Positions 54,569 to 64,000 of a stretch of 64,000 nucleotides of DNA are shown here, piece by piece. The translations under genes were made by a program, and so were the position numbers. The first letter of the stretch is position 1; each line of letters begins with the position of its first letter. The notes under the pieces were generated by a model. The model did not search any database. It worked only from the letters and a program-made list of their open reading frames with translations, and was not told the DNA's origin. This stretch comes from Paratinospora sagittata. Lineage: Eukaryota > Streptophyta > Magnoliopsida > Ranunculales > Menispermaceae. The stretch spans positions 44,815,534-44,879,533 of the forward strand of contig CM069594.1 in the NCBI GenBank assembly GCA_035771175.1, given 5' to 3'.

Positions 54569-57500
54569 ATGCAAAACAGGAAGAGAGGAAGGTCACATAC
54601 TGTCCGTCCAACAGAGAAGGCACCTCCTGAGATACAGAACCAGGAATCGTCGCCTCTAACGACAGCATAGGCCACACCTGACACTGCTACTACGTCTGGG
54701 CAGGCAGTGCTACCCCAACCCACACCCTTTGCCATGCCTTCGAGTATGGAAGTCTTCTTCACCGAATTTATCTAGAAGATGAAAGTAACAGTTCAGACGG
54801 CCATTCGTGAGACCGCGGCCAATCAGGTTGTCACTGTTCAGGCATCGGTGAGATCTGGGTTGAAGACTCAAACCGACCAAATTACGAAATACAAGAGGCT
54901 ACAACCTCTTACTTTTGCTGGCACCATTGATGTTGAAGAGGTGCAGAAATGGCTAGATGAATCAAAGAAGGCTCTCGATGCAACGAGAGTCGATGAGGCT
55001 CGAAAGATTCCACTTACGACCTACCAACTTATTGGTGGAGCAAATACATGGTGGATAACAGTAAAGGAAGACCCAAGGGTCAACACTGCGGACATGACTT
55101 GGTAACAGCTCGAGTCACTGTTTATTGATGAGTACTTCCCTGGCGCTGTGATGAGGCAGAAGCCTGAGGAGTTTGCCAAACTATACCAAGGCGGCATGAC
55201 AGTCAGGGAGTATGCTGGCAAGTTGAAAGATCTATTGGTCTACTCTCTCTCCACCATCTCAACGGAGCAAGATAAGACCGAGAAATTCTACAATGGCCTT
55301 CGTCCTGACATTCGACAAGCCTTGTCGATCTTGGATCTCAAGATTTACAGGGAGGTCGTTGATAAGGCCATGAGCTTTGAGCAGGAGAAGATTGTGCAGG
55401 AGCAGAGATTGAATAGGGGAAAATGGCCTGCAACGTTTTCCCAACAAGGCTCGGAACAGGGCAACAAGAAGAAACCCTACCCAGCCCTCCCAACCCCTGT
55501 TAAGAATAATGAGGCCACGGCACCTGTGGCTGAACCATCTAACCCTGGTCAGCAGGGTTTTCGCAATCATGGCCGTGGAGGCAGTAATGGCAGGGGTGGT
55601 TGTCAAAACGGCAATGACAGAGGTGGTGGTCAGCACCACAATCAGCATGGCCAACAGAACCATCAGCAGCAGAGGCTGATGTGTTACAATTGCGGCCAAC
55701 AGGGCCATGTAAGAAATGCCTGCCCCTCACCTTCAACAACCTATTCCCGTTGTTTCAGTCCAACAAGCACCACCTGCTTTTAATGCCAAACCAAGGCAGA
55801 ACCAGCAGAACCTGGGCAACAAAACCAGGGCAGAGCATTTGCTATCGCTCAACAACCCCTCCCAGACAATAATGTAGTCGAAGGTACATTCCCCTTGTTC
55901 AATACAAAGGTGCATGTGTTGTTCAATTCGGGTGCTACGCATTCTTTTATATCGTCTGCATTGGTAAGACATTTAGGGTTGCATCCTGAACCCACATAAA
56001 TCACAATCCATGTCACATCACCTTTAGGATCTAGTACTGACGTGAATTTGCAGTGTTCTCGATGTGAGTTTCGAATGGCAGAACAAATAATATATGCAGA
56101 TCTTTTTGTGATGGACATTGAAGACTTCGACATCATCCTCGACATGGACTGGCTAGCACCACTGAATGCAAAGATCGATTGTATGAAGACGCAAGTTCAG
56201 TTAACCTTGCCCACAGAGGAGTTTGTCAAGATTCAGGGAATAAGGAAATGGATACACAACTCGACTGCTGCACTTCTCAAGGCACAGCTTCGAGCTCTAT
56301 CCCTTGGTGATGAAAATGAATCACCAGCACTGTACCCTCTCAAAGTACACGATGTTTCGGTAATATCTGAATTCCCAACAGTTTTTCTAAATGACGTTCC
56401 TGGTCTACCTACGGTTGGGAAATTAGATTTTGAAATCAATCTCATACCTCGGACCGGGCCTATCTCAATTCCACCATACAAAATGTCAAATGTCGAGCTC
56501 GTCGAATTGGATAAACAATTGAAGGAATTAAAGAGTAATGGCTTTATCAGAAAAAGTTCATCACCCTGGGGCGCTCCAGTTTTGTTTGTTCATAAAAAGG
56601 ATGGTTCCTTATGACTTTGCATCGACTATCGCAAGCAGAATAACGTCACCATTAAGAACAGATACCCATTGCCCAGGATCGATGACTTGTTCGACCAACT
56701 TAGAGATGCCAAATACTTGTCTAAGATCAATTCACGATTCGGTTCTCACCAACTCCGGATCCGAGAGTCGGACATTACCAAGACGACATTCAGAACTCAG
56801 TACGGTAACTACGAGTTCTTGGTCATGTCGTTCGGTCTAACAAATGCACTTGCTGCATTCATGGATTTGATGAACCGCATCTTCATGTTATACTTAGATT
56901 GATTTGTGGTGGTTTTTGAGGATGATATCTTGATATATTCCTCAACCGAAGAAGACCAAAAGATACATCTGAAGATAGTCCTTCAGGCCTTGAAAAGCCA
57001 CTAGTTGTATGCAAAGTTGAGTAAGTGCGAATTTTGGGCAAAACAAGTTCAATTCCTAGGCCATGTGGTTTGAAGCAATGGCATTGAGGTCGATCCTTCT
57101 AAGGTTGAAATGGTTTTAAACTGGAAGCAACCTACCACTGTTACTCAAATTAGGAGTTTTCTTGGTTTGGCTGGCTATTATAGACGCTTCATCAAGGACT
57201 TCTCAAAGATTGTTGAACCTATGACAAAGCTTACTCGAAAAGACGTGCGATTCATCTGGAATCCCGCCTGTGAAACATCATTTCAGGAATTGAAGAAGCG
57301 CCTCACGACGGTACCAGTACTCATCACTCCAAGAAATGCACTTGGATTTTCACTATACACCGATGCCACTCTCCAAGGCTTAGGTGCCACTAAAGCAAGA
57401 AGGCCAAGTTGTAGCATATGCCTCGAGGCAACTGAAGATTCATGAGGGCAATTACCCAACACATGACTTGGAACTTGCAGCTGTCGTATTGCACTGAAGC

Positions 57501-59258
57501 TGTGGCGTCATTACCTATACAGTGAACGGTTTGAGGTCTTCTCGGATCACAAGAGTCTTAAGTACATCTACACCCAGAGAGACCTAAGCCTCCGACAAAG
57601 ACGATGGTTGGAATTCTTGAAAGATTATGACTTTCAACTCCAGTACCATCCTGGTAAGGCCAATGTTGTGGCTGATGCCCTGAGTAGAAAATCTTATGTT
57701 GCTTGCACTCTTAACTTTGAAATGGGGAAGTTGGCTACAGAGATGGAGAATTTTAACCTACAACTGATCGAGGAGGGAGCAAGATCACTACTTTCTCAAT
57801 TGTTAGCCAACTCTGAGCTGGTTCGAAAGATTTCAGCAGCTCAAGCCAATGACCCTATGTTAATGGAGAAATGCAAACTTCTACACAGCAGACAAGACTT
57901 TCATCACTGGTCGGTCTCTGAAGACGGGAACATTTTTTATAAAAAATGTCACTGTCTACCGAACGATACTGAGGTTCAGAAAGAAGTGCTCACTGAAATG
58001 CACTATTCGAGGTTCGCTATGCATCCTAGGGGTGACAAGATGTACAAAGATGTCAAGAGAAAATTATGGTTTTCTGGAATGAAAAAAACGATTGCACACT
58101 TCGTTGCTCGATGTCTCGTTTGCCAGGAAGTTAAGGTAGAACGAAGACTTCACTCTGGACTTCTCCAGCCGTTACCAATTGGAGAATGGAAGTGGGAGAA
58201 CATCGCAATGGATTTTGTTACGGCCTTGCCTCGAAATAATAAAGGGCAAAAGGCTATCTGGGTTATCATTGATAGACTTACAAAGTCTGCACACTTTTTG
58301 CCAATAAAGTTCACGGATAACCCCGCCAAACTTGCCGAACAATATGAAAGAGAGATCGTACGCCTCCATGGCATACCACTCATGATCATCTCTGATCGAG
58401 ACCCTCGATTCACATCAAAGTTTTGGCAAAGCTTCCAGAGTAGAATGGGCTCTAAGATCACCATGAGCACAACCTTACACCTTCAGACTAATGGACAGTC
58501 AGAACGTCTTATCCAAATCTTGGAAGACATGTTACGGTGTTGCATTTTTTACTTTCATGACGGATGGACAAAATACTTACATTTAGCTGAGTTTGCATAC
58601 AACAACAACTACCAAACTAATATCGACATGGAACCGTAAGAAGCTCTCTATGGTCGCCCTTACAGATCTCCGATATACTGGTTAGATATGGCAGATCGAC
58701 CGCAGTTGGGCCCTGACCTAGTTCAAGAGACTTCTGAGAAGATTACACTAGTAAAGGAGCGACTTCGTGTTGCACAAAGTCGACAGAAGAGCTATGCTGA
58801 CAACCGGAGGTAGCCTATAGAATTTGATAATGGGGGACTTGGTTTTTCTAAAAGTTCAGCCCACAAAAGGTGTCAAATGCTTTGGGATCAAAGAAAAGCT
58901 TTCCCCATGGTATATTGATCCATTTCAGATCATTGAACGTATTGGCAAACTTGCTTATCGTTTGTCCCTTCCATTGTCCATGTGTAAGTTTCATGACATT
59001 TTTCACGTATCCATGTTTCGAAAGTATCACCCTGATCCTTCGCATATCATCCCTCTAGTCAAGGTTCAGGTTGAAGAAGGAAATAGGTATCAGGAGAGAG
59101 CGATACAGATTTTGGATAGAAAAACTCAAGAACTAAGGCGACGTAGCATACCACTTGTGAAGGTGCTCTGGGATCACCACGGAGTAGAGGAAACAACATG
59201 GGAACTAGAAACAACAATTAATAAGAAATACCCTGAATTATTTTCTTGTAATAACTGA
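54569..59258 (+). pseudogene. gag-pol: gag-pol of chromovirus B, near full length, multiply disrupted
   Basis: Domain order is gag (54569-55740; zinc knuckle CYNCGQQGHVRNAC at 55682-55723), protease (about 55915), RT (56530-57000), RNase H (57340-57660), integrase (57700-58800) and chromodomain (59135-59215; IPLVKVLWDHHGVEETTWE). This order, with the chromodomain, defines a chromovirus; the tRNA-Met primer site and sequence suggest Tekay/Del. Integrase keeps the His-His-Cys-Cys finger (CLVCQ at about 58110) and the D-D-E residues ([23 protein letters not shown]). Other sites are altered: the protease Asp is Asn (NSGATH, 55925-55927), and the RT active site reads FEDD instead of FIDD (56915-56926). 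Stops include TAG 54668, TAG near 54773, TAA 55103, TGA near 56612, TGA near 56901 and TAA at 58637, plus several frameshifts. The usual length of about 1,500 codons is preserved. Confidence 0.95.
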
Positions 59259-59348
59259 TGTTGCGATACATTGTACTATTTCACTTATCAATAAAATGAT
59301 GAAACTTTGGTTACAAATATCTTAATACATCGTTTCACTTGAATAACT

Positions 59349-59867
59349 ATGCAAATGTCTGAAAATAATATTGATGGATATAGTGACGCACACACGCAAT
59401 GGCCTCTTTGGCCACCTGTGGCGACTTCTCCAGGATCTGAGTCTAGTCACAACTACCTTGCATCACCAACTCCATCACCACACAGGCAGCGATCCTTATC
59501 GCCAGAGTGCGCATGAATTTTTCGTAACAATTTTGCCCAAAACAATCCTGTGCCCTCATCTTGGAAGAATCTTCTACCAAAATTGCCAGGTGGCCAGATT
59601 CGAACAACAACACGAAAAAGCATCCCACCGCTCAACCTACCTCCCCTTAAACGATGCGACCGGCGCCCTACACCACCACCTGTTAAGCAAAGGTTGAAAT
59701 CTTCTAAGGAAGAATCCGACTTCATTTGCTCTCCATGGTTTCATGATGTTGAGGATTCCACTGGCCATAGTGCCATTCAAGGCCCATATAGGCATTACCT
59801 TGAACTAGCAACCGATGACGACGACAGTGAATCTCACCCAGATAACTATCATGACTACTTGGACTGA
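59349..59867 (+). pseudogene. Third ORF (ORF3) between pol and polypurine tract, element B
   Basis: 173 codons from ATG 59349 to TGA 59865, in the same frame as the end of pol, with one internal TGA (59514-59516). N-terminal part: SDAHTQWPLWPPVATSPGS and SSHNYLASPTPSPHRQRS; second part: NNPVPSSWKNLLPKLPGG, RKSIPPLNLPPLKRCDRR, SPWFHDVEDSTGH and a very acidic Asp-rich end (DDDDSES). A (17093-17567) carries the same protein-level pattern. No known domain; Pro/Ser-rich and probably disordered. It could instead be conserved noncoding 3' sequence. Confidence 0.5.
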
Positions 59868-59887
59868 TTTCGAGGGCAAAATCCTTT

Positions 59888-59901
59888 TAAGGGGGGTAGA
59901 G
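59888..59901 (+). other. Polypurine tract of element B
   Basis: TAAGGGGGGTAGAG directly before the 3' LTR. Confidence 0.88.
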
Positions 59902-61256
59902 TGTAATACCCTAGGTTTGCACAAAAAAAAAAAACTTTGTTCGGGCGCCATTTTTTCTATATAAAGAACTCCTCCCCCTCCTCATTTCTCACACCAAAAT
60001 CACTTCTCCTTGTGATTTTTCTTATCTTTTTCACTCATTTTGAGTTTTTGTCTTCTCTTTTGAGACTTTCTTTCTGAGACTCTCTAGGCAGTGCAATGCA
60101 GTTCTGCCCGGGGGAAGGCGCCAGTTTTCAACGGAGTTTTTATCTGAAGGTGTGGAACGAAACATAGGTTTGCGTGCCTTATAAATTTTATTAAAGTTTA
60201 CATTCATTTATCATTGTCTACTATTCATTTTCACTGCATTGTTACGTATAATGTTCATACTGTCATACTTATGCCTGTATATTTGGAGTTCATGTATTAC
60301 ATTGTTATTATGTCTGATTAGTGGTCAATCTAGCTCAACCAGACTCAGTCTTGTCCTCAGTAACTTTAAATAGTGAACGGGAGGAAGCGTGCTACTCTAG
60401 GCGATTGGTATTTAAGTAGATCTCGTGTCTCACCTCTCAACTGGAGACTGATCTGGTTAGTCTTATTTGAAAGCTATCAGCTTATACAAGTAATACTGAA
60501 TGTCCTAACTTTGTACGTAGCGATACCGAACCTGATAAAGATCACTAGAAGTTGTCCAATCCTGTCTAAATGTCAAAGTAAAGACCGGACCAGTTCATGC
60601 ATTGACATCATACATAGCACCACCTTGGGACGTATGTGGTTTATGATTCATAGAATAGTTAGAAGCGATGCTCGCTATTCATTATATTTCTCTGGAGAGG
60701 GACGTACGATGAGAACCTGGCTACTCCTGGGGAGGGACATCCGTACGTGAATCCAGAGCGTCGTTCCTGAGGTGGGACGTACAATGAGAACCCGACTACT
60801 CCTGGGGAGGGACATCTGTACATGAACTCAGGTGGTGTAAAGTCATCAAACCAATACGAGACGGTGTCATGCATACATACATATTGGATTGATTATGATG
60901 CTCTGATGTGTATTTAAGATATTTGATTATGAAGTTTGCTTTATTAATTGTTATATTCATGAACTATTTTACCCACTGAGCGTGTAGCTCACCCCGTTGT
61001 TATCCGATTTTTCACAGGAGATTAGGGTGGACTGGGTGCAGGTTTTTGGGCCCACATTTTTCTACCCTTTGTTTTATTCACTGGAAATCTTGGGAGAATG
61101 TTCCCTTAATTATTTCTTGTACAAATATATTCTGAAATTAATGAAATTAGACTTGTACTTAATCGTGTTTCCGCACACTCAATTATTGTTAAAATGCTTT
61201 CGCACCCCGTCCGTGAGTGTCCCGCCGGTTTAGGTGCGTCTAGGCGGGGTGTGACA
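59902..61256 (+). mobile_element. 3' LTR of element B
   Basis: TGTAATACCCTAGGTTTGCA ... GTGTGACA. The GC palindrome is reduced to TTCGGGCGCC, followed by TATATAAAG at about 59959. Confidence 0.93.
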
Positions 61257-61494
61257 GTTGAACCGTATAGATCAACGCCGGTTTCAATTCAAAGTTGTTC
61301 GCATTTATAGGCATGCGAACAATACTCGAGTAATTATCATTAGGGACCGACTTGAAGTAGTCTCATAAGGTCAACTGATTTTGCTCGTCAGCGATTGCTT
61401 CGGCTTCAATTATTCTCTCTCTTTTTAGTCTTCCAAAAGTGCGTTCAATTTCAGGATCGAACAATAGTACTTCAAAACTTCATCCTCGTTGCAT
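61257..61494 (-). pseudogene. gag: Athila-type gag N-terminal fragment
   Basis: On the minus strand from ATG at 61494: after an early TGA it reads FDPEIERTFGRLKRERIIEA, then DYFKSVPNDNY and NANNFELKPALI. DPEIERTF followed by a proline-containing stretch and (F)E(L/I)KP is the N-terminal signature of Athila/Ogre-type gag. A second TGA precedes DYFKS. The rest is lost at the B boundary (61256). Confidence 0.75.
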
Positions 61495-61615
61495 AAACTC
61501 TTAAAATCTTATAAAACATAAACTAAGAAAGAAAATCAGAGAATAAGATAAAAATAAAAATCTAAATTAAAATCAAAGTTAACAAACACGATATTAGTGA
61601 AAACTAGTATCTCAA
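61495..61615 (-). other. Leader of the Athila-like element
   Basis: A-rich leader between primer site and gag start; nothing further seen. Confidence 0.55.
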
Positions 61616-61633
61616 TCCCCAACAACGGCGCAA
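61616..61633 (-). other. tRNA-Asp-like primer binding site
   Basis: On the minus strand TTGCGCCGTTGTTGGGGA, three mismatches to TGGCGCCGTTGCCGGGGA. Confidence 0.78.
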
Positions 61634-61639
61634 AAAACT

Positions 61640-62598
61640 TGTGTGCAAAACCGCAAGTGCACGGTTTCAAGTTATAATATATAAGAATCGAGTATCATCC
61701 TCAGGATTTGTTACTACACTAGCTATCACGTTTTAAACCTAATTTTATTTAGAAAATCAGATTTGATAGTTCAAGTAATTAAAACAACTAAGTATTAAAC
61801 TAACAATGCAATAGAAATCAAATAGGAAATCAATAATAGAATGGTCTAGAGGTTGGATATCACCTCACTCTCAACTATGCCTTTATATATATTTACTATT
61901 AATTTGATTCTTTCGTTTATAAGTTGAAAATCCTAACGTTTTTAATTCCCTCTTTTGGTGCACCAACTAGAGCATATTATTGTCACCTTGACATTACTCT
62001 TTCGATGAAAACCTAAGATAACAATAACTCATTAAGTTCAATGATTTTCTTCTAATGATTTCAAAGGTTCGCGATCTCCTTTTGAGTTTCACGATAACCT
62101 ATGTTATATTTTCAAGTTCCAACCCAAGGTACCCTCTTTTGGAGCATCTACCTCAAGTCTATGATCATCTAATCCATGATCAAGGGATCAAAAGCATTAA
62201 ACCCCAAAAAATATAAATAAACTAGAAAACTTCATTAATAATAATCAAACAATGAAAACTAAGACATAATATCGAGTTTGGATCAATTAACCGTCTAGAA
62301 AAGGGATTTAGTTCATAACTAAAAACATAAAAAAACTAAAAATGGTTTGAACACGAATAAGAACAATGAAAAACTAACTAGAATGGTGTAGAGAATCTTG
62401 AATAATCTTAAATCTTGATCTTCTTCTCCTCTTCGCTCCAGCCGTAATCTTCTTGTTCTCCACTCTATTATACTTCCAAAACCCTTTCATAATGTTCTAT
62501 TTATATTAAGAAGTCCATAGAAACAAACCATATCTTATTCAGATCTAAATTGGCGAAGTTACAAGCGAAAAACCAAAATTAGCAACTTTCTAAAAATC
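61640..62598 (-). mobile_element. 5' LTR of the Athila-like element, truncated
   Basis: TGTGTGCAAAACCGCAAGTG on the plus strand, collinear with 48323-49390. It is interrupted at 62598 by a new LTR start. Confidence 0.85.
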
Positions 62599-64000
62599 TG
62601 TAATGCCCGTATGTATGGGTCAAACTTGTACGTTGACCATTACATATTTTCAAGCATATTTGTACATATATACGTATGAACATGACCTAGAATAGTGTAA
62701 ATGCAAGTATTTTAAGGCTACTGGTACCCTAGGAGGCTAGTCGTATCATAAAATGCCCAACACTTAGAAAAATTGCAGATTTGGGTGCAGGAAGCGCGCT
62801 CCCTAAGCGGAGAAATGCGCTTCTATGGCAAACCAAAGAGCACCATTCTGGAAAGTGTAACGAAGCGCGCTTCCTAAGGGTAGAAGCGCGCTTCTAGGTG
62901 GGCCTACAATTTTATTTTAAAAAAATATATTAAGTCGGTGAGGAGGTTTGTGCTGATTTTAAATAGCAAACTCGACTTTTCTAGCTCATGTTGAGCTTGC
63001 TGGATTGAAGATCAAAATCCAAGGTAAGGATTTGTGATTTTGGGTTAAAATTTACTGATTTGAACTCTTCTCTTCATTTTCTTCAACATATGTGACATGC
63101 AAGTGTTTTCCATGGCTAGAAGAAGAGTTGGAAAATGAGGGTTTTGTGCTAGAATTGAATGAGTTGCTGGCTAAAACCATTGTAGATCAATTCCTTGTTG
63201 CTTGGTGAGTATTTTGATGTTAAAAATACTGATTTTCCATGGTTGGAAGTGGGTATTCCAGAAATTATGGGTATAAGTTTTGGGAACCCATTTTCAATGG
63301 TAAACTACTGTGATTAGTTGTGTTTAATGGTTGAAAACTGATCTTGGATGATTGGTGATGATGAATTACAGAAACTGGAACACAGAATGGGTGAATTTCG
63401 GGTTTGGTGATGAGCACAAGTTTGGTACATGTGTTGGAAACTTAGAGTGTTGGGGATGTATTGGTAAGTTGTTTATTAATGAATTGTGATTCATTGGTAA
63501 TCAATTGATTAAATGCTTATGGATGGAATTCATATTTAAGTGTGTTGCAATGTTGAATTGTAGAGAATTGATGTAAAATGAGTATGAACACAAGTGAGGT
63601 GCTCGTGTAGTAATTGTAAAGTTGGTGAATTCGATTAAGTATAGAAATTGTGGACTTGGGCAAAATCTTGTATTTGTGAGTATTTCTAATTTAGTTCTTA
63701 TGTATGACATTGTATTAAATAAACTATGTTTTGATGAATTATGTGCATGTATGATTGCCATGTTGCATTGTCTAATTAATGCATTTAAACTCTTTGATTT
63801 TAACATCGAATATACTTGGACTTACTTGAAGTAAGGGAAGTATATGATCAATTCCAAGGAGGAAAGTTTGTGGACTAGACCTCGGAATGACCAAGAGGAT
63901 GGTTTGTTAAGATGAATTCTCCCTATATATGCATAATAGGGATACAAATTCACTTACTTACCTGAGGGAGAGGATTTTATTTTTATGCATTGTATGATAT
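62599..64000 (+). mobile_element. Chromovirus-type LTR, runs off the window
   Basis: Starts TGTAATGCCCGTATG. It has four GCGC palindrome units (AGGAAGCGCGCTCCCTAAG, GAAATGCGCTTCTA, GAAGCGCGCTTCCTAAGG, AGAAGCGCGCTTCTAGG) at 62790-62900 and a GGTAAGGA block at 63022. It resembles 5669-7482 in order and content. Short ORFs are fortuitous. Confidence 0.6.

Larger units (their letters stand above)
50107..61256 (+). mobile_element. Gypsy composite B (A family) with head-to-head left end
   Basis: From left: a minus-strand LTR (50107-51249), 177 bases of minus-strand 3' interior (51250-51426), then a plus-strand element whose 5' LTR lacks its first two thirds (51427-51865), with primer site, accessory ORF, gag-pol, ORF3, polypurine tract and a full 3' LTR (59902-61256). 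The flanks (left TTAATC, right GTTGAA) do not show a clear duplication. Confidence 0.85.
48323..62598 (-). mobile_element. Athila-like gypsy element, minus strand, interior mostly replaced by composite B
   Basis: LTRs at 48323-49827 and 61640-62598 both begin TGTGTGCAAAAC on the plus strand. The primer site is at 61616-61633, and a polypurine tract (AAGTTTGGGGGTATT on minus) lies next to 49828. Between them only 49828-50106 and 61257-61639 belong to this element, including a gag fragment. The right LTR is cut at 62598 by another LTR. Its LTRs are distantly similar to those at 29980 and 34282. Confidence 0.85.

Overview
The window is repeat-only DNA from a plant nuclear genome, probably a eudicot with a large, AT-rich, retrotransposon-filled genome. 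I see no host gene, no tRNA or rRNA gene, no bacterial-type operon and no CRISPR array. Almost every base can be assigned to LTR retrotransposons of three kinds: (1) Ty1/copia elements of Sirevirus (SIRE/Maximus) type, with long LTRs ending near a conserved 'CCACTATAAAT' block, a tRNA-Met primer site and an env-like ORF; (2) Ty3/gypsy chromovirus (Tekay/Del-like) elements with a tRNA-Met primer site and a C-terminal chromodomain; (3) Ty3/gypsy Athila-like elements with a tRNA-Asp-like primer site. The genus cannot be named from this sequence.

Layout. 1-5668: debris of two Sireviruses, one on each strand, joined at about 1752. 5669-7482: a chromovirus-type LTR fragment. 7483-38958: a dismembered Sirevirus LTR (pieces at 7483-7545, 19008-19142 and 38645-38958) into which two elements inserted. 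The first is gypsy element A (7546-19007), which carries a 2.8-kb solo LTR in its gag (12797-15623, GCAGA duplication). The second is copia-type element C (19143-38644), which carries a solo LTR in its env-like ORF (25973-28547, CTAAA duplication), a complete minus-strand Athila-type non-autonomous element in its 3' LTR (29980-35954, CTTAC duplication), and a minus-strand solo LTR (36002-38043). 38959-39552: an unassigned promoter-like stretch. 39553-41309: two LTR fragments. 41310-48322: copia-type element D, a sister of C. 48323-62598: a minus-strand Athila-like element whose interior is almost wholly replaced by a rearranged gypsy composite B (50107-61256). 62599-64000: start of another chromovirus-type LTR.

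How the parts work together. C and D have the same plan: LTR, primer site, copia gag, spacer, env-like ORF, polypurine tract, LTR. Neither has protease, integrase, reverse transcriptase or RNase H, so they look like a non-autonomous family relying on pol from a full Sirevirus. A and B have LTR, primer site, AT-rich leader, an accessory ORF upstream of gag, a spacer with three ~120-bp repeats, gag-pol, a short third ORF, polypurine tract and LTR. All are mutated; B keeps a recognisable RT, integrase and chromodomain, and A has lost everything from mid-RT onward.

Most interesting signals: (a) the U3 GGACGCT / AGCGCCCTC palindrome array of the Sirevirus LTRs recurs inside C and D, just upstream of a TATA box and about 220-240 bp before the env-like ORF, suggesting an internal promoter; (b) accessory ORFs of the same apparent family occur in both copia and gypsy elements, at opposite ends; (c) a related GCGC-palindrome array is shared by copia and gypsy LTRs; (d) tandem small hairpins lie near the 3' ends of the Sirevirus LTRs; (e) element C has two tRNA-Met primer sites; (f) composite B has a head-to-head structure.
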